Origin: Methanobacteriaceae archaeon | Lineage (GTDB): Archaea > Methanobacteriota > Methanobacteria > Methanobacteriales > Methanobacteriaceae | Length of the DNA stretch: 34,507 bases | Direction of reading: 5' to 3' | Assembly: GCA_020854915.1 (NCBI GenBank) | Contig: JAHKLT010000001.1 | Span: 1-34,507 of the forward strand | Shown here: positions 1 through 8,841 of the stretch, piece by piece | How positions within the stretch are numbered: position 1 is the stretch's first letter | How the letters are laid out: every line of letters begins with the position of its first letter | Notes under the pieces: generated by a model | Seen by the model: only the letters and a program-made list of their open reading frames with translations | Told to the model about the DNA's origin: nothing | Database searches by the model: none | Translations under genes and position numbers: made by a program

Positions 1-379
1 TTTAATTACACTGAAATTAAATTAATTTTTCTTATATTAAAAAATAAAAATACATTCAACAATAAACCAAATATTAGGTAATATACGAACAAAATAAACA
101 AAATAAATAATTATCCATCAGCAGGATTTTAGACAGTGCCTATGTAACAAATAATATTTAAATTTTGCTTTTTAAAATCCTTATTTTTTTTATACACCTC
201 AAAAAAACATTTTATTCTAAAAATTAGACTGTTAATAAGGGCACTGTCTAAAATCCTGCCGATGGATAATTAATTATTTTGTTTATCTTGTTCGTATATT
301 ACCTAACATTTGGTTTATTATTGAATGTATTTTTATTTTTTAATATAAGAAAAATTAATTTAATTTCAGTGTAATTAAA
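1..379. repeat. Long fold-back inverted repeat, 140-nt arms around a 99-nt spacer
   Basis: Bases 1-140 and 240-379 are reverse complements of each other without a gap; position i pairs with 380-i. Comparing by eye gives 5 mismatches in 140. The spacer is 141-239. The inner ends both read GGCACTGTCTAAAATCCTGC pointing away from the spacer, and the outer ends read TTTAATTACACTG. The left arm may continue past the window edge. No ORF lies inside. The GGCACTGT start resembles the terminal repeats of IS6-like elements, so the arms may be two inverted ends of one IS or a MITE; that family link is only an inference. Confidence 0.9.
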
Positions 380-641
380 GCATATTGCTGGTTAAATTAA
401 ATTATACTATTTTTTGTATGTGTTTTATTTAACATGAGCATTATCCTGTTTTAATCGATTGTTAATTTAAAACAATATAATATAAGTATTAACATATTTA
501 TAAAAGTTATACAGGACAGTAGTTTTTTATAATTTGGATATAGTTAAAATTAGTATTGTAGATTTTGTAAAATAGTGTGGAGTTTTTTCTTCACATAATT
601 TTTTTTATGGATTTTGGTTTTTTTATTAATCGTTGATACTG

Positions 642-840
642 TCAAAAATTGGTCAGGTAATTTTCATCTAATTCTTTTATTGATTTTTCTGTTATGTATT
701 CCATTTTGAGGTTTAAGAAATCTAATAATCCACTTGATGTTTTATATTTTTTCTTTATATAGTCAGGATTTGTTTGTTTGAAATATGTTTCTATTTTATT
801 ATTTGTATGTTATTGTAATGATCAAAATAATGTTGTATTA
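642..840 (-). pseudogene. Decayed transposase C-terminus (copy A)
   Basis: The minus strand from about 809 down to a TGA at 644-642 reads as a protein tail that begins HTNNKIETYF and continues KKKYKTSSGLLDFLNLKM. Just upstream, at about 840-810, a second frame reads HYFDHYNN and runs into the same stretch, so a frameshift near 810 separates them. No start codon or catalytic region remains. The tail is alike in pattern (KKKYKT, then G, then L and KM) to the plus-strand remnant at 881-1047. Transposase identity is inferred from this paired repeat context and from the general look of such IS tails in methanogens; I cannot name the IS family with certainty (an ISM1-like element is possible). Confidence 0.5.
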
Positions 841-880
841 TATTAAGAACATACATACATAAAAAAATAATTCCAGACTT

Positions 881-1047
881 CCAAAGACTCACAAAATACA
901 CAAGAAACAATTTCATACCTTAAAACATCAAATCAAGCAGAACAATAGTATAGCAAAAGCACAAAACACTAAAACAAGAAAAAATACAAAACAAGACAAG
1001 GAATATTAAAATATCTAGCAATCAAAATGATAAAAAACACACTTTAA
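881..1047 (+). pseudogene. Decayed transposase C-terminus (copy B)
   Basis: The plus strand carries broken reading frames ending at TAA 1045-1047. The last intact stretch, 979-1047, reads KKYKTRQGILKYLAIKMI, then KNTL and stop. It matches the pattern of copy A on the other strand, so the two are related tails arranged back to back. Upstream pieces (881-955) read FQTSKDSQNTQE and end at an in-frame TAG. Both remnants are followed by the 13-mer AAAAAACTCCACA (plus 1049-1061; minus strand over 576-588), which suggests a shared element end. No full transposase is present. Confidence 0.5.
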
Positions 1048-1099
1048 CAAAAAACTCCACAGAACTTTACAACGTCGTATTGTAGTAATATTTATTTAG

Positions 1100-1146
1100 T
1101 GGTAGAGGTAAATATATTTGTATGCAAACAAAACAAACCTCTACCA
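1100..1146. other. 10-bp inverted repeat with 27-nt loop
   Basis: TGGTAGAGGT at 1100-1109 pairs perfectly with ACCTCTACCA at 1137-1146. The loop contains a smaller stem TTTG/CAAA around TATG. It lies between the decayed transposase tail and the 3' end of the ACT-domain gene, so it could be a terminator, an IS end or a small RNA hairpin. The rest of this gap (1148-1380) is AT-rich and I see no gene in it. The stretch 380-641 likewise holds no ORF or recognisable motif apart from the 13-mer at 576-588. Confidence 0.6.
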
Positions 1147-1380
1147 TATGTAAATTTTGATTTTGAATTATTTAAATCTTTTTCTAATTTTGCACTTCTG
1201 TAAATTTAAGGTTTTTTGTTTATTTTGTCTTTATTTTTTATTTAGTAATTTTTTCTGTTGTTGAATTTGAACTTTTTTTACTATAGTTTAAAAAGATTCA
1301 TAAAAAGTATTTGAATAAGTATATTTGTTTTATTTAATATCTAAAAAAAGGAAAAATATAAAAAATGATTAATTCTAAAA

Positions 1381-1812
1381 TTATAAATCATAAATTTCAT
1401 TTGAAGGAACAATTACTACATTATTCTTTTTTAATATTTTAATTAAATTGTCAATATCATCAGTATGTAAAAGTAAAATAGCTTTTTCTGATTTTTCATG
1501 AGTAAATGCATAGAGGTATTCTAAGTCAATATTATTCTCATTTAAAATTTTTAAGATTGAAGATAATCCTCCAGGAGTATCATTTAATTCAATAGCTATT
1601 ATTTTAGTTATTTTAACAATAAAATTATTTTCTTCTAAAACTTTTCGACCTTTAATTGGATCATCAACAACTATTCTTAAAATAGCAAATTCCGATGTAT
1701 CAGCAAGTGATAATGCTCTAATATTAACTTTTCCCTCAGATAAAACATTTAAGGCATTATATAAATTTCCTTTTTTATTTTGTAAAAATATAGACAATTG
1801 ATCTATTTTCAT
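1381..1812 (-). CDS. Tandem ACT-domain protein, likely amino-acid-binding regulator
   Basis: A 143-residue protein made of two ACT-like beta-alpha-beta modules. The first begins KIDQLSIFLQNKKGNLYNAL and the second begins around residue 68 with IIAIELNDTPGGLSSIL; both show the loop where ACT domains bind amino acids. The start at 1812 is chosen because a GGTGATC ribosome site sits just before ATG; a GTG at 1821 falls inside that site. The gene follows the phenylacetate-CoA ligase gene directly, and that gene's TAG stop (1824-1822) touches this ribosome site, so translation is probably coupled. In methanogens this pairing fits salvage of arylacetates into aromatic amino acids, with the ACT protein sensing an amino acid; that role is inferred. 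Confidence 0.85.
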   Translation of the reverse strand: MKIDQLSIFLQNKKGNLYNALNVLSEGKVNIRALSLADTSEFAILRIVVDDPIKGRKVLEENNFIVKITKIIAIELNDTPGGLSSILKILNENNIDLEYLYAFTHEKSEKAILLLHTDDIDNLIKILKKNNVVIVPSNEIYDL

Positions 1813-1821
1813 AATGATCAC

Positions 1822-3123
1822 CTATTTTAAATTTCTTTTATCAATTACTCTAATAGCTTTACCTTCACTTCTTGGAATACTTTTAGGTTCAACTAGTGTA
1901 ACTTTAACTCGAATTCCAATCTCATTTTCAATTAATTTAGCTATTTTATTTTGAATATGCATCATTTCTTTTACACCATCAAAGAAAAGTTCTTGAGATG
2001 CTTCAACTTTTACTTCAATTTCATCCATTAAATCTGGTCTTGTAACAATAATCTGATAGTGAGGTTCTATACGACTAATTTTAAGCAATGCTTTTTCAAT
2101 TTGTGATGGGAATACTCCTACACCTTTAACTTTAAGCATGTCATCAGTACGACCTGTAATTCTACTCATCCTAAGTAATGTTCTACCACACTCACATTTT
2201 TCATATTTTAGTGATGTAATATCTTTTGTTCTAAATCTTATAACAGGCATTCCTTCTCTATATAAATTAGTTAAAACTAACTCTCCTCTTTCTCCATTTT
2301 TAATTGTTTCCTTATTTTTAGGATTAATAATTTCTGGATAAAAAATATCTTCTGCTACATGTAAACCATCTTGTTTAATGCATTCAACACCTACACCTGG
2401 ACCTAATAATTCAGTTAATCCATAAATATTAAATGCTTTACAATTAAAGATTTCTTCTATTTTTAATCGCATTTCTTCAGTCCACATTTCTGAGCCGAAA
2501 CCTATAGATTTAATTCCCATTTTATGAGGATCAATATTTTCTTCTTTAGCTACTTCACCTAAATACATTCCATATGAAGGAGTAAAAATAAGACCAGTAG
2601 ATCCAAAATCATTCATTATTTCAACTTGACGTCTTGTTTGACCTGTTGAGATTGGTATAACTGTCATTCCAATTTTTTGAGCACCATAATGAATACCAAA
2701 GCCACCTGTAAATAAACCATATCCATGAGTGTTTTGAATTATATCATCTTCATCAAGTCCCATCATTGTTAAACCACGAGCCATAACTTCAGCCCAAATA
2801 TCTAAATCTTTTTGAGTATAACCTGAAACAACTGGTTTTCCTGTTGTTCCTGATGAGCTATGAACTTCGATTATTTCTTTCTTATCAACAGCAAACATTC
2901 CAAAAGGATAACTTTCTCTTAAATCATCTTTAGTTAAAAAGGGTAGTTTTTCAATATCATTTAATGAATTAATATCTTCTGGAAAAATATTAAATTCACT
3001 GTATTTTTTATTATAAAAAGGAATTTTATTAAAAGCTGTTTTAACTGTATTTTGAAGTCTTTTAAGTTGTAATTCTTCTAAATCCTCACGTTCCATACAT
3101 TCAGAATTCTTATTCCAAATCAT
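1822..3123 (-). CDS. paaK: Phenylacetate-CoA ligase family (PaaK-like) adenylate-forming enzyme
   Basis: A 433-residue member of the ANL adenylating superfamily, full length for PaaK. The phosphate-binding motif SSGTTGKP is at residues 90-97, YGLTE near residue 235, and the C-terminal hinge and lid region contain [19 protein letters not shown]. It would activate an aryl acid such as phenylacetate with ATP and CoA. In methanogens such genes often lie with indolepyruvate ferredoxin oxidoreductase, which reductively carboxylates the arylacyl-CoA; no ior genes are visible here. Homologues have also been annotated as coenzyme F390 synthetase, so the exact substrate is open. A GAGGTTT ribosome site precedes ATG 3123. 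It is the first gene of a two-gene unit with the ACT protein. Confidence 0.88.
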   Translation of the reverse strand: MIWNKNSECMEREDLEELQLKRLQNTVKTAFNKIPFYNKKYSEFNIFPEDINSLNDIEKLPFLTKDDLRESYPFGMFAVDKKEIIEVHSSSGTTGKPVVSGYTQKDLDIWAEVMARGLTMMGLDEDDIIQNTHGYGLFTGGFGIHYGAQKIGMTVIPISTGQTRRQVEIMNDFGSTGLIFTPSYGMYLGEVAKEENIDPHKMGIKSIGFGSEMWTEEMRLKIEEIFNCKAFNIYGLTELLGPGVGVECIKQDGLHVAEDIFYPEIINPKNKETIKNGERGELVLTNLYREGMPVIRFRTKDITSLKYEKCECGRTLLRMSRITGRTDDMLKVKGVGVFPSQIEKALLKISRIEPHYQIIVTRPDLMDEIEVKVEASQELFFDGVKEMMHIQNKIAKLIENEIGIRVKVTLVEPKSIPRSEGKAIRVIDKRNLK

Positions 3124-3278
3124 TTTAAACCTCTATTATAAAAATAGGATTTTTAATATATTAAAGTTTATTATTTTTATATTAATTAAAAAAAACTATT
3201 TAATTAAATAATAAATTTTTAGTAAATATTAAATATCTTTTAAAACATATATTTATAGTAATTATAAAAGGTGATTTT

Positions 3279-3434
3279 ATGTGTAGTGTTGGTGGCCCTA
3301 TGGGTGATGTTGACATGAAAAAATTAAAAACTAAAAGGTATCGTTGTTTAAAATGTTCCAATGAATTTAAAGGTCTTGGAAAACGTATTGTCTGCCCATC
3401 ATGTCAAAGTGAAGATATTGAATCTTTAGAATAA
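3279..3434 (+). CDS. Small zinc-ribbon protein, 51 residues
   Basis: ATG 3279 follows a textbook GGTGAT ribosome site (3270-3275) and the frame stays open to TAA 3432-3434. The product starts MCSVGGPMGDVDMKK and has two CxxC knuckles, CLKC and CPSC, about 16 residues apart, which is a rubredoxin-like or zinc-ribbon fold. Function is unknown; such small ribbons bind nucleic acid or act as protein adaptors. It is followed 15 bases later by the next gene, so the two are probably cotranscribed with the DUF116 gene. Confidence 0.85.
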   Translation: MCSVGGPMGDVDMKKLKTKRYRCLKCSNEFKGLGKRIVCPSCQSEDIESLE

Positions 3435-3449
3435 TTTTTGAGGAATATT

Positions 3450-3902
3450 TTGAATATTAACTTGAGTAATGATGAGATTTTATTTCTTAAAGGAGATAAT
3501 GGTCTTGTTGGAATAATTAAAATAGCTAAAAAGAATAAAATTATTTATATTGGAACTCCTGATAATGATGAAATAGCTATGTTTCTTGAAGAAGATGATT
3601 TAATAGCTATATCTTCATTTAATAAAGATGAAAAAGCAATTAAGTCTTTAGGGTATTTAACACGTGAAAGTGATATGCCAATTATCGTACTTGATAAAAA
3701 TCATCCTTCTTCTAAGAGATTACCTTTAGTTTTATCTATAGGTAGTAAAGTAAAGTTAAATTGTAATATTAAACCTGGTACTCATCCTGAGCAAGATGTA
3801 CTATGTTCTTGTGATTCTCTATCTGGTTTAATTATAGCTAAAACAGAAGATGGAATTAGATTAAATAAAGAATTTGAAGATTATGAAATAAAAGAGTTTT
3901 AA
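3450..3902 (+). CDS. Conserved hypothetical protein, middle gene of a three-gene unit
   Basis: About 150 residues, soluble and acidic, with no signal peptide or membrane segment. I do not recognise the family. It has a beta-rich N-terminal half, and a CSC pair in a segment reading DVLCSCDSLSGL near residue 122 that might bind metal or form a disulphide. The start is set at TTG 3450 because GAGG lies at 3440-3443, six bases upstream; a TTG at 3438 overlaps that site and is less likely. It lies between a zinc-ribbon gene and a DUF116 gene with gaps of 15 and 3 bases, so a joint function is likely but unknown. Confidence 0.75.
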   Translation: MNINLSNDEILFLKGDNGLVGIIKIAKKNKIIYIGTPDNDEIAMFLEEDDLIAISSFNKDEKAIKSLGYLTRESDMPIIVLDKNHPSSKRLPLVLSIGSKVKLNCNIKPGTHPEQDVLCSCDSLSGLIIAKTEDGIRLNKEFEDYEIKEF

Positions 3903-3905
3903 TTT

Positions 3906-4601
3906 ATGTTTGAATCAATATATCAATTATTAGGTCAAAGTATTATATTAGTAGTTATAGTATTAATTATATTGTTTTTATTAGCTATATTACTTGGAAA
4001 GATTTTAATTAAAAATGATATTTTAATATTTCCACAACTAATTATTTTTGTATTAGATATTTTCTATTCACCACTTAAAAAAGTAGCTAAAACATTAAAA
4101 TTTGATGAATCTTTAATAGATCATATAGGGGTAGAAGTTAGAAATAATGTAAATAGAGCAAAATTTTTAAAAATTCCACCTGAGAAGAAATTAATTTTTT
4201 TACCTCATTGCCTAAGACATAGAGAATGTGAAGCTATTTTAAATGAAACTGGTCTTGTTTGTACTAGATGTAAAAAATGTTCTATTGGTTTTATAATGGA
4301 AAAAGCTGAACCAATGGGTTATAAATCATTTATTGTTCCTGGATCTAGTTTTGTTAAAAAAATAGTGAAAGAAAATAAATTTGAAGCTGTTGTTGGAATA
4401 GCTTGTTATGAAGATTTAAATCAAACTATGATGAATTTATCTGATTTTCATCCACAAGGTGCTGTTTTATCAAGAACAGGTTGTTATGAAACAAAAGTTG
4501 ATGTTAAATCTGTTTTAGAAGTGATTAATTATAAAGATCCAGAAAAAGTAAAAGAAGTAAATCCTAATAAGGACTTATGTACTAATAAAAAAAAAGTTTA
4601 A
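3906..4601 (+). CDS. DUF116 family cysteine-rich membrane protein
   Basis: A 231-residue protein. Residues 8-30 and about 38-55 are strongly hydrophobic and probably anchor it in the membrane. The soluble part has the DUF116 hallmarks: LPHCLRHRECEA, then CTRCKKCSIG, and later GIACYEDL and RTGCYETKVD. The many conserved cysteines suggest a metal or Fe-S site. The biochemical role of DUF116 is not established as far as I know. It ends at TAA 4599-4601, directly abutting the stop codon of the convergent HMG-CoA reductase gene, with no space for a separate terminator between them. Confidence 0.85.
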   Translation: MFESIYQLLGQSIILVVIVLIILFLLAILLGKILIKNDILIFPQLIIFVLDIFYSPLKKVAKTLKFDESLIDHIGVEVRNNVNRAKFLKIPPEKKLIFLPHCLRHRECEAILNETGLVCTRCKKCSIGFIMEKAEPMGYKSFIVPGSSFVKKIVKENKFEAVVGIACYEDLNQTMMNLSDFHPQGAVLSRTGCYETKVDVKSVLEVINYKDPEKVKEVNPNKDLCTNKKKV

Positions 4602-5807
4602 TTAACCCCTTCCTAATTCTTTATGTGCACGTGCAAGATGTCCTGCTGCAAGAGCTGATATAAGTGATAATTCTCCTGCAAGTACTACTCCTGCAATAAT
4701 CTCTGCAAATTCTTGAACTTTAGATGAACCTGCAACATTTAAAATATTTAATCCTTCATTTGCTGTTTCTATTGAAGTTCCTCCTCCAACAGTAGCTATT
4801 GGTAAATCAGGTAAATTAACAGAAAAATACAAGTCCCCATTCCTATCTTCTGCTGTTGTAATACCAAGGGATCCTTCGACAGTATGTGCTAAGTCCTGAC
4901 CAGTAGCTAAGAAAATAGCTGCAATCATATTTGCATAATGAGCATTATAAGATAAGCTTCCAGCTGATGCAGACCCAATAAGGTTTTTAGAAATATTTAC
5001 CTCTTGAATTGCACTTGCTGTAGTTTTAAGTTTTTCTTTTACAATTTCTTCAGGAATTATTATATCTGCAGATATTGTTTTTCCTCTACCTTCAATCATA
5101 TTAATAGCTGCAGGTTTTTTATCTACACATACATTACCACTTAAAGCAATATGGGTTACATCAAGTGATTTTTCAAGATCTTCTAGAATTTTTTCAGTAG
5201 CTATTGTAACCATATTCATTCCCATACTATCTCCTGTTGAGTAGACAAATCTAGGATAAATATAGTTACCTATAATTAATATTGGATTGATTTTTAAAAG
5301 TTTTCCATGATTTGTTGTTTCTTCTGCAATTTTTTTTAATTTAGTAAAATTTTCTTCTAAATAATTTTTAACTTTAAGAGCATCTTTTGCAGAATTCGCT
5401 TTTATAATTGGTGCTCTTGTCATTTTATCAGAGATAATTGTTGTATTTACCCCACCAGCTAATGTTATTGTTGAACAACCTCTATTAATTGATGCAACAA
5501 GAGCTCCTTCTGATGTTGCAAGAGGAACATAGACTTCTCTATTACAATAATCACCATTTATTTTTAAAGGACCTGCTACACCAAGAGGTATTTGAATTGT
5601 ACCAATTGGATTTTCAATATTTCTTTTAGAAGCCTTTTCTAAATCTAAATCATATTTAGCTATTATATCTAGAGAACTATCTGAAAATTCTTCTATAAAT
5701 TTACGTCTAATTTTAATAGCTTCATCTACAGAAGATGCATATTTTTCTACTTGATATAGTTTTATATTACCTTCTTTTAATCCATTTAATATTTCATCAT
5801 GATTCAT
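4602..5807 (-). CDS. hmgA: 3-hydroxy-3-methylglutaryl-CoA reductase, class I
   Basis: A 401-residue enzyme that makes mevalonate from HMG-CoA with NADPH, the committed step to archaeal isoprenoid membrane lipids. The ENPIG and PLGVAGPL stretch, the catalytic Glu in TSEGALVAS (E100), the MGMNM cofactor region, the Asp in GQDLAHTVEGS and the C-terminal catalytic His in LARAH (about residue 395) are all present. The length and lack of an N-terminal membrane region are typical of archaeal enzymes. It is the third gene of a unit behind sucD, with a 9-base gap and a GTGA-type ribosome site. Confidence 0.97.
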   Translation of the reverse strand: MNHDEILNGLKEGNIKLYQVEKYASSVDEAIKIRRKFIEEFSDSSLDIIAKYDLDLEKASKRNIENPIGTIQIPLGVAGPLKINGDYCNREVYVPLATSEGALVASINRGCSTITLAGGVNTTIISDKMTRAPIIKANSAKDALKVKNYLEENFTKLKKIAEETTNHGKLLKINPILIIGNYIYPRFVYSTGDSMGMNMVTIATEKILEDLEKSLDVTHIALSGNVCVDKKPAAINMIEGRGKTISADIIIPEEIVKEKLKTTASAIQEVNISKNLIGSASAGSLSYNAHYANMIAAIFLATGQDLAHTVEGSLGITTAEDRNGDLYFSVNLPDLPIATVGGGTSIETANEGLNILNVAGSSKVQEFAEIIAGVVLAGELSLISALAAGHLARAHKELGRG

Positions 5808-5816
5808 AATTTCACT

Positions 5817-6677
5817 TCATAAAGAATCTTTAATTAATTTAACAATTTCAGATGGCATTTTAGCTGTTTTAACTCCAACATCAGATAATGCATTTATTTT
5901 ACTTTGAGCTGTTCCAGAATTTCCTTGAATAATAGCTCCGGCATGACCCATTCTTTTACCTGGTGGTGCAGTCATACCTGCAATGTATGATACAACAGGT
6001 TTTGAAATATTATCTTTAATATACTCTGCAGCCATTTCTTCTGCATTTCCACCAATTTCACCGATTAAAACAATTGCATCTGTATCATTATCATCTTCAA
6101 ACATCTGTAATATATTCGGATAATTTGTACCAATTACAGGATCTCCACCAATTCCAACACAAGTACTTTGACCAATATCATTCATTGTAAGTTGACTTGC
6201 TACCTCATAAGTTAATGTTCCACTTCTAGATATTACACCAACATTACCCTCTTTAAAAATATGAGTTGGCATTATTCCCAGTTTACCAACACCAGGAGAT
6301 ATAATTCCAGGAGTATTAGGGCCGATAACGGTTGTGTTGTGTTTTTTAGCATATTCCACAATTTCCATTGAATCATGAACAGGAATATGTTCTGTAATAA
6401 TAATAACTAAATCTAAATATTTTATAGATTCAAATGCTGCATCTTTTCCAAATGGAGATGGTACAAAAATTATAGAAGCATTAACATCTGTATTTTCTTT
6501 TGCTTCTTCAATACTATTAAAAATAGTAACTGATTCTAAAGATTGTCCACCTTTTCCTGGTGTTACACCTGCAACAATGTTTGTGTTATATTTTAACATT
6601 TCTAAAGTATGAAATGAACCTTGATTTCCAGTAATTCCTTGAACTAAACATTTTGTATCTTCATCTAATAATATCAT
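5817..6677 (-). CDS. sucD: Succinyl-CoA synthetase (ADP-forming), alpha subunit
   Basis: A 286-residue protein, normal length. It has the N-terminal CoA-binding Rossmann region ([11 protein letters not shown]), the [11 protein letters not shown] stretch, [11 protein letters not shown], and the phosphorylated active-site His in GHAGAI (H245). With SucC it interconverts succinate, CoA, ATP and succinyl-CoA in the incomplete reductive citric acid pathway of methanogens. No beta-subunit gene lies in the window, which is common in archaea where sucC and sucD are apart. A GGAGGAATT ribosome site precedes ATG. It sits between an unknown gene and hmgA in one transcription unit. Confidence 0.95.
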   Translation of the reverse strand: MILLDEDTKCLVQGITGNQGSFHTLEMLKYNTNIVAGVTPGKGGQSLESVTIFNSIEEAKENTDVNASIIFVPSPFGKDAAFESIKYLDLVIIITEHIPVHDSMEIVEYAKKHNTTVIGPNTPGIISPGVGKLGIMPTHIFKEGNVGVISRSGTLTYEVASQLTMNDIGQSTCVGIGGDPVIGTNYPNILQMFEDDNDTDAIVLIGEIGGNAEEMAAEYIKDNISKPVVSYIAGMTAPPGKRMGHAGAIIQGNSGTAQSKINALSDVGVKTAKMPSEIVKLIKDSL

Positions 6678-6694
6678 TTTAATAATTCCTCCAA

Positions 6695-7420
6695 TTATTT
6701 TAATATTCTCGTTTTATTTTCAAATGGAACAGCTAAATCAATTATATTTCCATTCATAAAAGCAGTAGCAGAAAAAATAACACTACCTGGTAAAACATTA
6801 CAATTACTGTGTCTTTTAACAAGATAAGTATTTTTATTTCCTAAAGCTGCACCAATCATTGCACTTGAAATTACACCAACAGCATCCATTTCTTCAATTG
6901 TTGCAACAATAACTGGATCATCAGTTTCAGGAGAAACAAAACCTACTCCAGGAATTTTTTTAATAGATTTTTCAATAGGTTTTGAAATATCTGTTAAACC
7001 TTTCATTCCAGTGCCAGCAGCTATTGCAGAATTTGCAACATCTTCAACAAAAGCTTCACCACCATAAGTATCAAATGCAAGTACAACAGCATCAGGATAA
7101 TAATCATTTCTAAATTTAGCTTCAGTATAAGAAATTCCTTCGCCTGCAGATTCTTTATCTTTAGAAATTCCTCTTAAATCACCTAAATCTTCAGAATTAT
7201 CACGTAAAACATTAACAATTTCCTGATTAACATCCTCAATTAAATCATCCTGGAAAATAGCAGAAATAGCAACATCATCTCCAGTAATATTTATTAAACT
7301 AGCATAAATAGCTCCTAAATCAGTGATTCTGTGTAAATCATTTTCAATATTGTTAATTAAACAATCACTACATGAAACATCATTTTTAGAAATATCGGCT
7401 CCAATAACTGAAATTTTCAA
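6695..7420 (-). CDS. Conserved hypothetical protein upstream of sucD
   Basis: About 241 residues, soluble, probably an alpha/beta fold; I do not recognise the family. It begins [16 protein letters not shown] and has two cysteines in SCSDC near the N-terminus and a glycine-rich [14 protein letters not shown] stretch near residue 190, which may bind a nucleotide or cofactor. The start is set at TTG 7420, because a GGGTG ribosome site lies just before it; the ATG at 7432 overlaps that site and has none of its own, though a leaderless start there is possible. It is the first gene before sucD and hmgA. Confidence 0.75.
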   Translation of the reverse strand: MKISVIGADISKNDVSCSDCLINNIENDLHRITDLGAIYASLINITGDDVAISAIFQDDLIEDVNQEIVNVLRDNSEDLGDLRGISKDKESAGEGISYTEAKFRNDYYPDAVVLAFDTYGGEAFVEDVANSAIAAGTGMKGLTDISKPIEKSIKKIPGVGFVSPETDDPVIVATIEEMDAVGVISSAMIGAALGNKNTYLVKRHSNCNVLPGSVIFSATAFMNGNIIDLAVPFENKTRILK

Positions 7421-7548
7421 TATTACACCCATTATAAAATAAATAATTATATATTAAATATTAATTCTCATTAAATATAAATCTATTTATAATGATTAGA
7501 TTAAATATAATATTAATTAATAAAATTATTATGCCCTAAGAGGAAAAT

Positions 7549-8217
7549 ATGTATTCACAAACAAAAATTGCTATTCCAGTACTAGAAAAAAACAAAGAAA
7601 AAGCTATTGAAGTAGCTAATGATTGTATAGACAAAGGAGCAGACATGATAGAACTTAGAATAGATGGGCTTGAAAATCCAGAATCAAAAATTGTTAAAGA
7701 AATAATCGATGAAGTAAATTTTCCAATAATTGCAACAAATAGAATAAAAAGTGAAGGAGGTTATTTTAAAGGCTCAGAAGAAGAAAGAATAAAAATATTA
7801 CTTGATTGTGCACATAAAATTGATTATGTGGATATAGAACTTCAAAGTAGTGATAAATACATAGAAGAGCTAAAAAATACAGGTGTTAAAACAATAATCT
7901 CATACCATGACTTTGAAAAAACTCCAGAACTTGATGAAATATTCTATATTGTAAAAAAAGAAAAAGAGCTCGGAGACATTGCAAAAGTTGCATTTATGCC
8001 TAATGACTTAGATGATACAATAAAAATTTTAGCTATTTTATCTCATTGTAAAAATACAATAGCTATTTCAATGGGAGAATTAGGTTCATATACAAGAATT
8101 ATGGCTTCAAAATTTAACTCACCAATTACTTTTGCAGCTGGAAGAGATCCAACAGCACCTGGACAAATTGATATTGAAACCATGAAATCATTATTTAATA
8201 TAGATTTAGATATATGA
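7549..8217 (+). CDS. aroD: 3-dehydroquinate dehydratase, type I
   Basis: A 222-residue type I dehydroquinase of the shikimate pathway, converting 3-dehydroquinate to 3-dehydroshikimate through a Schiff base. The catalytic His is in ISYHDFEKTP (H120) and the Schiff-base Lys in GDIAKVAFMP (K146); MIELRIDGLENP and GRDPTAPGQI near the ends are family signatures. A GAGG ribosome site lies upstream of ATG. The stop overlaps the start of the next gene as ATGA (8214-8217), so the two are translationally coupled, although their functions are not obviously linked. Confidence 0.96.
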   Translation: MYSQTKIAIPVLEKNKEKAIEVANDCIDKGADMIELRIDGLENPESKIVKEIIDEVNFPIIATNRIKSEGGYFKGSEEERIKILLDCAHKIDYVDIELQSSDKYIEELKNTGVKTIISYHDFEKTPELDEIFYIVKKEKELGDIAKVAFMPNDLDDTIKILAILSHCKNTIAISMGELGSYTRIMASKFNSPITFAAGRDPTAPGQIDIETMKSLFNIDLDI

Positions 8218-8837
8218 GGCATAATCTGACTAAAAATCAGATAATAGCTATTATTGGATTATTTTTAATATTTATTCTTGTTTTATTTTTTGTATTAAAT
8301 AATAATTATGTAGAAGTTCATTTAGATGGTGAAAATATTACAACTACAATAATTACAGCACTATTTATCCATGACAGTGAAACAATAAGTAATCAAATCA
8401 ATGAATATACAATGAAAACTACTAATAATGATTATGATTCAAATATTAGTAATCTAAAAGAAGGTATTAGAAACATTACTAAAAAACACGGAATGAATAA
8501 TGCAGATATAGTTATTAATTCTAAATATGGTGAAAATCAAATTCCTATCCTTTTTACAGTAAATGGAACATCTATGGATCCAACTTTAAAAGATAATCAA
8601 GATATAATCATTTTAAAAACTAAAGATATTCATGTTGGAGATATTGTAGTTTCAAATGACTCAGAATATGGAATTATTGTAAAAAGAGTTTCTGAAATTA
8701 ATGGAACAGGAATATACTTAACAAGTGATAATAAAGAGATTGAAACTGAATATATTAATGGTATTGAATACAAAAAAGAAGGAATAAAAACCTGGAACAA
8801 TCTATCAGATATTATTGGAATTGTAAAAGAATATTAA
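8214..8837 (+). CDS. Signal peptidase I / S26-like membrane serine peptidase
   Basis: A 207-residue protein with one N-terminal membrane helix (about residues 10-28) and a C-terminal peptidase module. The catalytic Ser is in NGTSMDPTL (S120), followed by the GDIVV turn and IIVKRVSEI, where K157 would be the general base. The KR pair resembles bacterial-type signal peptidases rather than the His of many archaeal/ER-type enzymes. About 90 residues separate the membrane helix from the SMDP box, longer than usual. It overlaps aroD by four bases. It could process secreted protein precursors or be a specialised paralogue. Confidence 0.8.
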   Translation: MRHNLTKNQIIAIIGLFLIFILVLFFVLNNNYVEVHLDGENITTTIITALFIHDSETISNQINEYTMKTTNNDYDSNISNLKEGIRNITKKHGMNNADIVINSKYGENQIPILFTVNGTSMDPTLKDNQDIIILKTKDIHVGDIVVSNDSEYGIIVKRVSEINGTGIYLTSDNKEIETEYINGIEYKKEGIKTWNNLSDIIGIVKEY

Positions 8838-8841
8838 AAAA

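Noticed and set aside
1822-3123. Coenzyme F390 synthetase as the definite function
   Set aside because: The motif set is that of PaaK ligases and the ACT partner supports arylacetate salvage; the F390 label used for some homologues is kept only as an alternative.
8214-8837. LexA/S24-type repressor reading of the peptidase
   Set aside because: There is an N-terminal membrane helix and no DNA-binding domain, so a signal-peptidase type is more likely.
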